Shown piece after piece: positions 34,330 to 43,117 of a stretch of 45,776 bases of DNA; position 1 is the stretch's first letter; every line of letters begins with the position of its first letter. The stretch spans positions 1 to 45,776 of the forward strand of contig CAZHSI010000010.1 of NCBI GenBank assembly GCA_964535195.1. Reading direction: 5' to 3'. The notes under the pieces were generated by a model. It was not told where the DNA came from. It saw only the letters and a program-made list of their open reading frames with translations, and ran no database searches. The translations under genes and the position numbers were made by a program. Origin of the DNA: UBA9339 sp964535195. Its GTDB lineage: Bacteria > Pseudomonadota > Gammaproteobacteria > UBA9339.

Positions 34330-34686
34330 GTGAAAACCATCGGCAAAGAAATAGAAAATCTAGTTGCCTCTTATCTTGAGCGGCAAGGATTGAAGTTGGT
34401 TATTGCTAACTATCGTTGTAAAATGGGCGAAATAGATCTTGTTATGATGGATAGGGGAACTTTAGTTTTTATTGAGGTACGTTATCGAAAGAGTTGTTCT
34501 TATGGCGACGGGGTGGCAACTGTAAATAAAAGTAAGCAGTGGCGGATTAAAAGAACGGCGTTACACTATTTGCAGCAATATAATTTGTATGACAAAATTG
34601 ATTGTCGCTTCGATGTGATTGCTGTTTCTGGAAAAACGCAAAGTGACTTTCGTTGGATAAAAGATGCTTTTTGGAGTAAGTGGTAA
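34330..34686 (+). CDS. yraN: YraN-family putative endonuclease-like protein (UPF0102)
   Basis: 118 residues with the UPF0102 layout: GKEIENLVASYLERQGLKLV, NYRCKMGEIDLVMMD, and LVFIEVRYRK, which carry the Asp/Glu...E-x-R pattern of a restriction-endonuclease-like fold. It ends with FRWIKDAF, the family tail. It starts at GTG 34330 after GAGAGA. In many gammaproteobacteria it lies directly after lpoA, so this is the right-hand boundary of the inserted region. The biochemical role remains unproven in the family. Confidence 0.92.
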   Translation: MKTIGKEIENLVASYLERQGLKLVIANYRCKMGEIDLVMMDRGTLVFIEVRYRKSCSYGDGVATVNKSKQWRIKRTALHYLQQYNLYDKIDCRFDVIAVSGKTQSDFRWIKDAFWSKW

Positions 34687-34695
34687 ACTTTAATT

Positions 34696-36234
34696 ATGCA
34701 AAAAATAGAAATTATAAAACATATCTTACGACATGTTGATTATGGGCATTTGTCTAATGATGAGGGTGCAGCTTGGGCGTCGAGTAACGTTGCTTTATGT
34801 AAATATTGGGGGAAGAGAGATCTTGACTTAAACTTACCAGTTACTTCTAGTTTATCGATCTCGCATGGCAATAAAGGAGCTTTTACTAGGGTCAAGCATA
34901 GTCTTAATAGCAATGATGATAAATATTTTTTAAATGGTATGGTTATTGGGCAAGAAACAAAATTTGCTAAACGTCTTAAAGAGTTTCTTAACCTTTTTCG
35001 GCCGCAAGAGGTACCTTATCTAGTGGAAATAGAGACTAATGTGCCGATTGCGGCTGGTTTTGCCTCATCCGCTTGTGGTTTTGCTTCGCTCGTTCAAGCA
35101 TTAGACCAACTTTATAATTGGTGTTTAAGTAAAAAGGATTTATCAATTCTCGCCCGACTTGGTAGTGGTAGTGCGTGTCGTTCGTTATTTGATGGTTTTG
35201 TTGAGTGGCAATGTGGTGATAGTCCTGATGGTATGGATAGTTACGCAGTTAAACTGGAACATGTTTGGCCCGAATTACGCTTGGGTATGCTCGTAACTTC
35301 TGTCGCAGAAAAGCCAATCTCATCAAGGAAAGCGATGCAACTTACAGTTGAAACTTCGCCGGCATATGCTTCTTGGCCAGAAAAGGTTGCGCTAGATCTT
35401 GCCCAGATTAAATTAGCTTTAAATCGTCAAGACTTTCATTTACTTGGTAGTACTTCTGAAAGTAATGCTATTAGTATGCATACCACGATGTGGGCAGCTA
35501 AACCACCAATAGTTTACTCTTTACCAGAAACATTTGCTGCGATTACTAAAGTGCAAGAGTTACGTTTATCTGGTGTACCGGTATATTTTACGCAAGATGC
35601 TGGGCCAAACTTGCAGTTACTATTTTTGCTTGAAGATGAGAAGCGAATTCGGCACGTTTTCCCTGAGCTTGAGGTGGTAGCACCATTTGTCGGGAGCGAA
35701 GGGGTGCAAGTTACTTTAGTTAATGAGCAAGATGAGGCTATTGGATCTAGTGAAAAATTAGCGACACATTTTCAGGGAAAATTGCATCGGGCTTTTTCAG
35801 TAGTGATAGTACGCAAGCGGGGTGAGAGTCTTGAGGTGTTATTGCAAAAGCGGAGTAATACTAAATATCATAGTGCTGGTTTATGGTCGAATGCTTGTTG
35901 TGGGCATCCGCAACCAGATGAAGATATAGTGGTGGCGGCTGTAAGACGTTTACAAGAGGAGATGGGGATTAGTGTTTCTTTAAAAGCAATTGGTAAATTT
36001 CACTATTTAGCCAAGCTTTCTAATGTTGGTTTGATTGAAAATGAGATCGACCACGTCTTGGTTGGTTGTAGTGATTTAGAGGTAATTCCGTTTAACTCTG
36101 ATGAGGTTCAAAGTTATCGGTGGTTGCCAATTCCTGAGCTTTTGCTAGATCTCAAACAGAGGCCTGATCTTTATACCGTTTGGTTATCGCAGGTTATGAA
36201 CTTGGTCCATAATGAGCAAATGGACAAAAAGTAG
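34696..36234 (+). CDS. mvaD-idi: Fused diphosphomevalonate decarboxylase / isopentenyl-diphosphate isomerase
   Basis: 512 residues combining two consecutive enzymes of the mevalonate route. Residues 1-335 are a GHMP-type decarboxylase making isopentenyl diphosphate: ALCKYWGKRD, PIAAGFASSACGFASL, GSGSACRSL (156-164) and DAGPN with Asp301, equivalent to the catalytic Asp of eukaryotic MDD. Residues 350-505 are a type I Nudix-fold isomerase: SNACCGHP (Cys401/Cys402), RLQEEMGI and ENEIDHVL. These convert IPP to DMAPP. No stop or frameshift occurs at the junction, so it is a true fusion. A mevalonate pathway in a gammaproteobacterium fits Legionella/Coxiella relatives. Confidence 0.92.
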   Translation: MQKIEIIKHILRHVDYGHLSNDEGAAWASSNVALCKYWGKRDLDLNLPVTSSLSISHGNKGAFTRVKHSLNSNDDKYFLNGMVIGQETKFAKRLKEFLNLFRPQEVPYLVEIETNVPIAAGFASSACGFASLVQALDQLYNWCLSKKDLSILARLGSGSACRSLFDGFVEWQCGDSPDGMDSYAVKLEHVWPELRLGMLVTSVAEKPISSRKAMQLTVETSPAYASWPEKVALDLAQIKLALNRQDFHLLGSTSESNAISMHTTMWAAKPPIVYSLPETFAAITKVQELRLSGVPVYFTQDAGPNLQLLFLLEDEKRIRHVFPELEVVAPFVGSEGVQVTLVNEQDEAIGSSEKLATHFQGKLHRAFSVVIVRKRGESLEVLLQKRSNTKYHSAGLWSNACCGHPQPDEDIVVAAVRRLQEEMGISVSLKAIGKFHYLAKLSNVGLIENEIDHVLVGCSDLEVIPFNSDEVQSYRWLPIPELLLDLKQRPDLYTVWLSQVMNLVHNEQMDKK

Positions 36235-36393
36235 TTATGGTGTTAATAATATATACCAGTTGCAATTGAATTTCTGGATAAAGCTGTTAATAAAACCTGT
36301 ATTCCGCGGAAAATAAAGTTAGACGCGGCGTCCCTGCTTTTGTGACCGGAGTATTTTTTGTATAAATGAGGATCCTAAAAATAAGGGCAACAA

Positions 36394-36496
36394 AAATTTG
36401 GTAGGATAACCAAGTTTTGCAACTGCCGTAGGGCAGACCCAAGTGCTTTACAGCGAGGGTGAGGGTATAGGAAGTACCCGAGTCAAGGATAAATTT
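36394..36496. repeat. Possible palindromic element, copy 3
   Basis: 103-bp stretch bounded by AAATTT at both ends, in the 282-bp gap before the permease, with an inner GCCGTAGGGC hairpin. Size and ends match the elements at 10003 and 24451; CGAGTC shortly before the right AAATTT is shared with the 24451 copy. The central core differs, so membership is tentative. The rest of the gap (36235-36393) shows nothing recognisable. Confidence 0.35.
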
Positions 36497-36516
36497 GTTT
36501 TACGCGGAGTATAAAA

Positions 36517-37941
36517 ATGAGTAAGCCTACCCCTAAACTTAGCGTCTTAGCTTTAATCATGATCAATGTTATTGCTATTGATAGTTTACGTACTATTCCT
36601 ATAAGTGCTTCATATGGTTTTGCGGCGGTATTTTATTACGTAGTTTGTGCTTTAATGTTTTTTATTCCAAGCGCTTTGGTTTCTGCCGAGCTAACTACCG
36701 CCTGGCCCGAGAAAGGTGGGATCTATCTTTGGGTACGTGAAGCATTTGGTAAACCACTTGCATTTTCCGTAATTTTTATTATTTGGATTTATAATATTTG
36801 TTGGTACCCCACCATACTTTCTTTATTAGCTGCTGCCTTAGCTTATGTCATCAACCCTGCTTTAGCTAATAATACTTGGTATATGCTTGCTATTATTTTT
36901 AGTGTCTATTGGCTAATTACCATATTTACCCTTCGTGGTGTGTATATTTCAAGTATAGTGAGTACCGTTACTGCGATTTTAGGAACTTTAATTCCCATGA
37001 TTTTTATCGTGATTTTGGGAGCTGTTTGGGTGGCGCAGGGAAGGCCAACTAACATCGATATTAGCTTGAAGGCCTTAATTCCAGAATTTAAATTAAGTAA
37101 TATGGTTTTATTAAATTGTGTTTTGTTTGGGATGCTTGGAATGGAGATGTCAGCAGTGCATGTACAAGATGTGGAGAATCCACAAAAAAACTATCCTAAG
37201 GCTATCTATTATTCAACTATAATTATTTTATTTAGCATCGTGTTAGCGTCACTGGCAGTAGCAGTTGTTGCACCGCCGCCTGTTGCCGGTAATTTAGATT
37301 TGGTTACGGCCATGCTTGATGCTTTTAATACGTTTTTTGCAGCTTTTAACCTGGAGTGGTTAAAACCTCTCGCTACCATATTAATTATTGTTGGAGTATT
37401 TGGACAGGTTGGCGCCTGGGTTCTTGGGCCAGCGCGTGGTTTACTGGCTGCGGCGTCTGATGGTTGTATTCCTAAGTTTTTACAAAAAGAGAATGCAAAA
37501 AAAATGCCGACTGCTGTTTTAATTACGCAAGGAGTAATCTTTTCGATTGTTTGTTTGGTATTTTTGGTTATGCCAACAATAAATAGTTCGTTTTGGATAT
37601 TAAGTAATTTAACCACACAGCTGGCATTTTCGGCCTATATTTTTATTTTTGCCGCGGCGATTCGTTTACGGTATAAACATCCAGAGGTCTTACGGGTTTA
37701 TCGTGTGCCATTTGGTAACTTTGGTATGTGGGTGATAAGTGTAGTCGGGATTTTAGCCTGTTTATTTTCAGTGTTGATTGGTTATGTGCCACCAAGCCAG
37801 GTAGCAGTTGGTAACCTGGGATTTTATGAAGGATTCTTGCTTGTTGGTTTTTTCGGCTTTTATTTGATTTCATTTATTATTTATAAACTGCAAAAGCAAG
37901 CCGTATTCGTTCGCGAGGTTGAGGTTGATAAGAAAAAATAA
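36517..37941 (+). CDS. APC-family amino-acid permease/antiporter
   Basis: 474-residue inner-membrane transporter with about twelve helices. The N-terminal region contains ELTTAWPEKGGIYLWVREAFG (shown by PEKGGIYLW), the conserved loop of the amino acid-polyamine-organocation family, and the protein resembles the glutamate:GABA antiporter branch. The GMLGMEMSAVHVQDVENPQKNYP segment (helix 6 and following loop) is also typical. Substrate is not certain. GCGGAGT precedes the ATG. A strong hairpin terminator follows 20 bp after the stop. Confidence 0.88.
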   Translation: MSKPTPKLSVLALIMINVIAIDSLRTIPISASYGFAAVFYYVVCALMFFIPSALVSAELTTAWPEKGGIYLWVREAFGKPLAFSVIFIIWIYNICWYPTILSLLAAALAYVINPALANNTWYMLAIIFSVYWLITIFTLRGVYISSIVSTVTAILGTLIPMIFIVILGAVWVAQGRPTNIDISLKALIPEFKLSNMVLLNCVLFGMLGMEMSAVHVQDVENPQKNYPKAIYYSTIIILFSIVLASLAVAVVAPPPVAGNLDLVTAMLDAFNTFFAAFNLEWLKPLATILIIVGVFGQVGAWVLGPARGLLAAASDGCIPKFLQKENAKKMPTAVLITQGVIFSIVCLVFLVMPTINSSFWILSNLTTQLAFSAYIFIFAAAIRLRYKHPEVLRVYRVPFGNFGMWVISVVGILACLFSVLIGYVPPSQVAVGNLGFYEGFLLVGFFGFYLISFIIYKLQKQAVFVREVEVDKKK

Positions 37942-37961
37942 AACGTCGACGAAAAATTAGA

Positions 37962-37994
37962 AAAAAACGTGGGCTTTAAGCCCACGTTTTTATT
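37962..37994. terminator. Bidirectional intrinsic terminator
   Basis: Perfect hairpin AAAACGTGGGCTT / AAGCCCACGTTTT with a T-run on the plus strand and an A-run before it, so it can stop transcription from both the permease (plus) and the ferritin-like gene (minus), which converge here. Confidence 0.92.
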
Positions 37995-38004
37995 AGATGA
38001 CGCT

Positions 38005-38445
38005 TTATCCAATCAAGGTTTGTAGTTCAGCCACATGTTCTTGTTCATCGATTATGATGTGGCGAATAGTGTGCTCTAAGGTCTCAAATGAATAGGAGAA
38101 AGCGCTTTTGTTTTCGATAATTTTAGTGTAAATCGAACGATAGAAATCTAAAGCAGTCTTTTCATCGTGTAGATTAGTATTTAAAATTGACAAGGTATCA
38201 CTTGCTGTATGAGCAGGAGCCATCTCCATGGTTGGAATACCATCAAGGTAACTGGCGATGAGGTTACGAAATTTCTCTTCATGCTTGGCTTCGTCAGCAG
38301 CAAGTTCGTGTAATCTAGCTATGATCGGCTCAGCATTTAAGCCAGTAACTTGTTCGGCATGTGTTAAATATTGAATTCTTGCCTGATGTTCTAGTTTTAG
38401 GGCAGCATTTAACATGGTTACTAATTCATTTTTGATATCTGACAT
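38005..38445 (-). CDS. Ferritin-like diiron protein
   Basis: 146-residue four-helix-bundle protein. Metal ligands are visible in the two-times E...ExxH pattern: Glu19, Glu52-x-x-His55, Glu95, and Glu134-x-x-His137, which suits a dinuclear iron site of the bacterioferritin/rubrerythrin class. There is no haem-binding methionine I can point to. A strong AAGGAGG ribosome site precedes the ATG. Its role is likely iron storage or peroxide detoxification, inferred from the fold. It converges on the permease and shares the terminator at 37962-37994. Confidence 0.85.
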   Translation of the reverse strand: MSDIKNELVTMLNAALKLEHQARIQYLTHAEQVTGLNAEPIIARLHELAADEAKHEEKFRNLIASYLDGIPTMEMAPAHTASDTLSILNTNLHDEKTALDFYRSIYTKIIENKSAFSYSFETLEHTIRHIIIDEQEHVAELQTLIG

Positions 38446-38485
38446 AACACCCTCCTTATTTAAATTTAGATTTGAAACTAAGCTA

Positions 38486-38515
38486 ATACTAAGACATCTT
38501 TAAGGTAAATTGCAA
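38486..38515 (-). promoter_or_regulatory. Candidate promoter of the ferritin-like gene
   Basis: On the minus strand, TTGCAA (38515-38510) and TAGTAT (38491-38486) are 18 bp apart, about 40 bp upstream of the start codon. No obvious iron-box is seen. Confidence 0.35.
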
Positions 38516-38540
38516 TAGGCCAGATATTGGTATTTGTTTG

Positions 38541-38566
38541 CGAAACCCACGGGCCCGTAGGTTTCG
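38541..38566. terminator. Palindromic hairpin downstream of rluD
   Basis: Near-perfect 26-bp palindrome: CGAAACC and GGTTTCG flank ACGGGCCCGT. It lies about 40 bp after the rluD stop on the minus strand. There is no T-run after it on that strand, so a terminator role is uncertain; it may be another small palindromic element. Confidence 0.4.
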
Positions 38567-38607
38567 TAAAAAACTCTCCTTAGTCTAAGCACCAGAACGT
38601 AACAAAA

Positions 38608-39567
38608 TTATGCCAAATAAGTTACCAAGGTCCTTAATAACCCGACGAAGTCTTTAGGTAATGGGGCTTCCCATGATACCAATTTATTAGTGCGAGGGTG
38701 GCATAGCTCTAGGCGTCTTGCATGTAACGCTTGACGTTCAAATGTTTCTAATTTATGGCGAAGTATAGGATGAAGTTTTTCCGATACTTTTTTGATTTTG
38801 CTATAGGATGGGTCTCCTACTATAGGGTAACCAATGTGAGCTAAATGTACTCGGATTTGGTGGGTCCGGCCGGTTTCTAGGGATACTTTAACATGGGTAA
38901 AACCTTGAAAATGTTTAACTACTCGGTAGTGCGTGGTCGCTTGTCTACCATTTTCTTGTACCGCCATGAGGGTTCTTTTAGTTGGATGACGTCCAATTGG
39001 CACTTCAATAGTGCCGCCGGCCACCATTTTACCGTTTACTATCGCTTCATATTCTCGTTTGATTTCCCTTTTTTGTAGATCTTGGGTGAGCTTGTTATGC
39101 GAAGATAGGTTACGTGTTACTACCATGATGCCAGAGGTATCTTTATCTAGGCGATGGATAATGCCGGCACGTGGTAACTTAGCTAATTCGGGATAACGAT
39201 AGAGTAGGGCATTTAATAGTGTGTTGTTTGGGTTGCCGGCTCCAGGGTGGGTTACCAGACCAGCCGGTTTATTTACTACGATTATATCCTGATCTTCATA
39301 AATAATATCAAGAGCAATTGGTTGCGGTTCTAACTCAGTGAGGTTAGCAATAGTGGCGACAATTTTAATTATTTGGTTGGTAAGGACCTTATCTTTGGCG
39401 CGTAAATTTTTACCATTAACGGTTACATAGCCACATTTGATCCAGGATTGTAGGCGGGCACGAGAATATTCTGGTAGTAATGTGCTTAGTGCCACATCTA
39501 ACCTGGTATGATTAAGGTTAGGTGCAATTACTTTTGTAAGTTCGATATGCGAAATATTTTTGTTCAT
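38608..39567 (-). CDS. rluD: 23S rRNA pseudouridine synthase RluD-like
   Basis: 319-residue RluA-family enzyme that makes pseudouridines in helix 69 of 23S rRNA if it is true RluD. An N-terminal S4 RNA-binding domain (TRLDVALSTLLPEYSRARLQ, about residues 21-40) is followed by the catalytic domain with IIHRLDKDTSG (catalytic Asp141), VVNKPAGLVTHPG and GRTHQIRVHLAHIGYPIVGD. The presence of S4 and the length favour RluD over RluA or RluC, though RluC cannot be fully excluded. Confidence 0.92.
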   Translation of the reverse strand: MNKNISHIELTKVIAPNLNHTRLDVALSTLLPEYSRARLQSWIKCGYVTVNGKNLRAKDKVLTNQIIKIVATIANLTELEPQPIALDIIYEDQDIIVVNKPAGLVTHPGAGNPNNTLLNALLYRYPELAKLPRAGIIHRLDKDTSGIMVVTRNLSSHNKLTQDLQKREIKREYEAIVNGKMVAGGTIEVPIGRHPTKRTLMAVQENGRQATTHYRVVKHFQGFTHVKVSLETGRTHQIRVHLAHIGYPIVGDPSYSKIKKVSEKLHPILRHKLETFERQALHARRLELCHPRTNKLVSWEAPLPKDFVGLLRTLVTYLA

Positions 39568-39962
39568 ATTGTTATGGGTAATAAATAAAACTATATTACT
39601 AGAGTTTGTTTTGCAAAAGCTAAACCAGTTTGGGTTGCGTTTTAAGTGTAGGCTTGATATTACTTTCGTAGTTCTCTAGGTTGCTGCTGGTCATGTTTGT
39701 AAGTAGAGGTGGTATGTGGGGTTGGTTACGGTGGTTGTAAAACTATCTAGAACTTTAAGATGCAGCTTGGTGAGATTCTTAATTATCTCACCAAACGAGG
39801 CATTGTGTTCATCAACTAATAGAACATCGACTACTTCAAGTTGATGCAGGTTTATGACGTGTCATTAAAGCTGGGTCTTCCTTGTGATTAACTGATCCTA
39901 TAAAAACACTTCACAACCTTTTTATTAGAAAACTCTAAATATAAAAGCTTGTTATACTAAAA
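39568..39962. other. Intergenic region with one hairpin
   Basis: 395 bp without a convincing gene. A clean hairpin (TTGGTGAGAT at 39767-39776 with ATCTCACCAA at 39785-39794) is present. A minus-strand open frame of about 57 codons across it (including VVDVLLVDEHN) has no start codon or ribosome site and may be a gene remnant. Confidence 0.4.
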
Positions 39963-40106
39963 TTATTTTCTTTTTTTAGCTTTAGTAGTTTTACTTTTGC
40001 AAGCACATTTTTTAGTAGTTTTAGCAGCTTTAGTAGTTTTAGTAGCTTTGGTGGCTTTGGTAGTTTTAGTAGTTTTCTTTTTGGTGGTCTTCTTTTTTAC
40101 GGCCAT
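39963..40106 (-). CDS. Small histone H1-like lysine/threonine/alanine-rich protein
   Basis: 47 residues: MAVKKK, then repeats of KTT, KAT and KAA, then a KKCACKSK segment and a basic KAKKRK tail. About half the residues are lysine. A GGAG ribosome site lies seven bases before the ATG. It resembles the C-terminal-type histone H1-like proteins (Hc1/Hc2 class and their relatives) that compact DNA in Chlamydia, Coxiella and other host-associated bacteria. The Cys-Ala-Cys pair is unusual for such proteins. Expected to bind DNA non-specifically; possibly growth-stage linked. Confidence 0.8.
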   Translation of the reverse strand: MAVKKKTTKKKTTKTTKATKATKTTKAAKTTKKCACKSKTTKAKKRK

Positions 40107-40646
40107 GATGTTCTCCTTAAAATTAATATTAATTACTTCTCACCATTGAGAAGTACGTTTGTTATAGTAAAGCAATTATAATTAAAAGTAAACTCCCATT
40201 GTTTTTAACGTTTCATAAGATCAGGTTTAATAATTTTTGTGATAATATTTTGTAACTGTTTTTTTTGTTATTGCGAGTAACGAGCATAGCAAGTGACAAA
40301 ATAATCCAGTGCTTTTCAAGCTTTTTTTGGGCTTATTTTTCTTCGCAAAAAATGCTTCGTTCTTGATGATGGCGTGGGTAGTTACGATATTTTTTAATAT
40401 TTATTTAGTGACTCTCACAATGAATGCTGGTTATGTGTGCGTATCGTTTATGCCCCACCGAAACTGACAACTTAACTATTTCCAGTATGTCTCTTTTGCT
40501 TGGCGCATTCTGATTGCTAAAAATCATAGAATATCGGTCAATCCATTCATCGAATAGCCCGCTGGTTTAAGTTTATAGTTTACCTGACTACTTTTATTTA
40601 CACAGAGTTTTTTGCAGTCTCTCTTTCAGGCTAATTAATTAATTTG
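40107..40646. other. Intergenic region upstream of the histone-like gene
   Basis: 540 bp with no gene I can support. It contains a dispersed-repeat-like stretch at about 40267-40310 and is otherwise AT-rich without recognisable features. Confidence 0.45.
40267..40310. repeat. Degenerate ATTGCGAG...AATCCAG repeat
   Basis: The stretch reads TTATTGCGAGTAACGAGC, then AGCAAGTGACAAAATAATCC, then AG. It closely resembles the short repeat with ATTGCGAG and GCAATCCAG ends found in many copies in genomes of intracellular bacteria such as Rickettsiales and some Legionellales. Only one copy is seen here. Confidence 0.4.
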
Positions 40647-41780
40647 CTACTGATCTGGGCAAAGTTGCAAATACCGCAACGCATGGTACTGTAACAAACC
40701 GAATTCCGGCCTGCCAAACGCTTTTGCGCAATATTCTTCATCCCGCGATTGTTGTAGACAATGATTATACTTGGTATCTATATTATTAGTATTCATTTGA
40801 GTATTTAATTTAGCTTTATGAATTTTTCTATCAAAGCATACACATTGCTCGCTCATACTCGGTTCACTTCCAGTCGTCTCGTCTTTTTCCCCAACATCCC
40901 TTTCTTCATATATTGGTTCCTCTAATAAAGTAGCATTTCCTAATCCATTGTTGTTAATGATCCCTAATTTTTTATCTGATAATTTATACTCTTATTGGTG
41001 TGTAAGATATTCTAAAAAATATTTTTCTTCTATTTTACCTATCAAATCAAGGGTAAAATAAATCCTTACGTTTTCATAAACTCCAATAACATTATTGCAA
41101 GCATGCATGTTAATAAGATACTTGTTAATAAAATTTTTTGGAAATCCGCTTAACTCTTTATTAAGTATTTCTGGGACAGAAGAAAAATCCATATTGGAGT
41201 CTAAACTTGAGGTAGGCAGAGTGGACTTAGACAAAGTTACCACTTGAGTATTATTCCTATCTTTAAATGCTGAGATAGCATCTTGAAGCGACAGTCCCCC
41301 ATAGCATGAATACATAAATATAGACAAGCATTGTTGCTTTTCGAAACTATCATTAAACATCTGGAACAAATCTTCCGTTTTTTCCGTGAAAAGAGTATTT
41401 AAACCAACCCTAATTATTTGTGTTTAAATTATAAATTTAAAGAGGGAGCTGATGTGAAAGAATTTTTTTCCAAGTTTCATTGCCTTTCAAAGCGTTTGAT
41501 ATTTCACTATACGAAACACTATCGTACAGTTTTTTGGCGCCAAAATGGGCGCAACGTCCAACTCCTGCAATGTTGCCAAGATTGTACTCATGGCTATGGG
41601 TGTTTCGTCATCTATATTGGCAAAATTAACTAGGTCAGGAAACCTAAATAACAAATTTTCGGCAGAATCAGTTTCATTATTTTTAATTAATAAGTGCAAC
41701 TGGGTGTTTAGGGCGTTGGAGTCTATAAGTTCACTGTTGTAATTTTTATTGATTATTTTGGCTATTTCTTGTAACCACAT
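40647..41780 (-). pseudogene. Decayed effector-like gene, possibly ankyrin-repeat
   Basis: Three minus-strand open pieces (41780-41487, 41369-40992, 40856-40647) lie in one frame phase. The last two are separated only by one in-frame TAA (40994-40992), since codons between them are open. Between the first two lie two further stops (TGA 41489, TAA 41426). The first piece has NNETDSAENLLFRFP and DDETPIAMSTILATLQELD, which looks like an ankyrin-type repeat. The rest is unrecognised. The 5' end abuts the right inverted repeat of an IS3-type element (41792), which probably cut off the start. Confidence 0.5.
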
Positions 41781-41816
41781 AATATATGTTTTGATCTTGC
41801 AATCTTTTATTGGAAA

Positions 41817-42407
41817 CTAGGAATAAAAATCCTCTTTTTGTTGTTGCTGTTCAAACATTAATGGTGACAAGTGGTCCAAAGTAGAATGTAGTCGTTGCCT
41901 GTTGTAAAACACCTCCACATAATCAAAAATACTAACCTTAGCTTGTTCTTTAGTAACATATTGCTCAAAGCAGGTATGTTAGGTTTTAAGACTATGGAAG
42001 AAGCTTTCAACTGCCGCATTGTCATAACAATTACCAGTGCCGCTTTGACTTGCAATTATGCCATAACAAGATAAAAGGTCTCGCATTTTCTGATTAGTAT
42101 ATTGACTACCACGGTCAGAATGATGAACTAACCCAACACCAGGGCAACGTTTTATAAGTGCTTGTTTCAATGCATTAACCACCAGGTCACCAGTCATTCT
42201 ATCACTCATAAATAGTCCTATAATACGCCTTGAAAATAAATCCATAACTACTGCTACATATAGCCATCCTTCCTGGGTTCCTATATAACTAAAATCAGCT
42301 GCCCACCACCGGTTTAGTTCCGGCACTATAAAAGCTTGGTTAAGCAAATTAATAGCTGGTACGGCTTTAGGATCAGCTTTGGTGGTTCTTTTAAACTTCT
42401 TCCTCAT
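41817..42407 (-). pseudogene. IS3-type transposase orfB (rve/DDE), nonsense-mutated
   Basis: The DDE integrase core is readable: ADFSYIG (first Asp), HHSDRGSQYTN (second Asp) and VESFFHSLKT (Glu). After HSLKT an in-frame TAA (41981-41979) interrupts the frame, which then continues with FEQYVTKEQAK, FDYVEVFYNRQRLHS and LSPLMFEQQ to TAG at 41817. That is the standard orfB C-terminus. The usual residue after HSLKT is Glu, so GAA to TAA is the likely mutation. The N-terminal part upstream of 42407 is out of frame owing to a one-base deletion. Confidence 0.85.
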
Positions 42408-42531
42408 CTTGGCTGCTATACCAGATACTTCTCGCTTAAGATAAGCATAGTACCGCTGCTAGATACTTCAAATACTTGGGACATCCTCTCAATCTTGAAC
42501 TCTTTTGCCTGTGCTTTCATAAGGCGATATT

Positions 42532-42693
42532 TCATTGCTGGCGTGATGAGAAGATGCCCAGCGCTTTTTTTAAGATGTCTCTCTCTTCTCTTACTATTGC
42601 CAGTTCTTTCCTCAAATTGACCGCCTCAGCATCTGATGGTTTAAGGTGTCCCTTATCAGAAAAATCTTCTTCTCCGTGCTTCTTATGACTCAT
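42532..42693 (-). pseudogene. IS3-type orfA, 3' half (copy 1)
   Basis: 53 codons, MSHKKHGEEDF through VREERDILKKALGIFSSRQQ, the leucine-zipper end of an IS3 orfA. The helix-turn-helix half is missing. The equivalent piece of copy 2 lies at 44731-44892. Confidence 0.75.
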
Positions 42694-42734
42694 AACCCAG
42701 GTTACTAGAGTACCTGTTTATGGTAGCAAGATTA

Positions 42735-43117
42735 TACCACCTTACTGAACTGTCTAAGTATAGAAAAGGTAGCTCTATGATACATTAAAATAAACTTAAC
42801 TAAGATGTAGTAGCTATAACTAAATCAACATCAAATCTCCTGATCTACGACGTGATACATTGAATATTTTGGATAGTATGGAAGTGTTTCTTTATCGAAA
42901 AAAGCGTTTACACACTGGGGGTAATTTGATAGTGTCTACTCTTGGTTTGTAACTATGCAGCATATTTGTTGACTGTTTTATTACGCCCTTCAGGGTAACT
43001 GAACTGTAAGGTGGTGAAAGTAACCTTGAAAGGGTGTAGTACATTGTTAAAATCACACTGAATAGTTACCTTAGTCTTACTATCAACCTAAGCAATAATT
43101 TATTAGAGAAATAAATA
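42735..43117. other. Intergenic region upstream of the MFS gene
   Basis: 383 bp without a gene. It holds an inverted repeat around 42988-43040 (CGCCCTTCAGGGTAACT against AGTAACCTTGAAAGGGTG, about 18 bp per arm with a 17-bp loop). No function is evident. Confidence 0.45.

Larger units (their letters stand above)
41792..42734 (-). mobile_element. Defective IS3-family element, copy 1
   Basis: About 943 bp. The right end has TGATCTTGC (41792-41800); the left end reads TAATCTTGC on the minus strand (42734-42726). orfA lacks its 5' half: compared with copy 2, sequence from just after the left repeat to CAGGTACTC is deleted (about 170 bp). The orfB part has a one-base deletion near SSSG (GGTACTAT instead of GGTTACTAT) and one in-frame TAA. 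It cannot make transposase as it stands. Confidence 0.8.

Noticed and set aside
34112..34333. 73-codon open frame before yraN
   Set aside because: TTG start without ribosome site, no recognisable similarity, and it overlaps the yraN start; treated as chance.
39650..39860. Minus-strand frame with VVDVLLVDEHN resembling a receiver-domain strand
   Set aside because: Only about 57 codons, no start codon, and the resemblance is limited to one short hydrophobic-Asp motif.
42988..43040. Inverted repeat upstream of the MFS gene as an operator
   Set aside because: Arms of about 18 bp with mismatches and a 17-bp loop, no regulator gene nearby; it may just be an old IS end or palindromic remnant.
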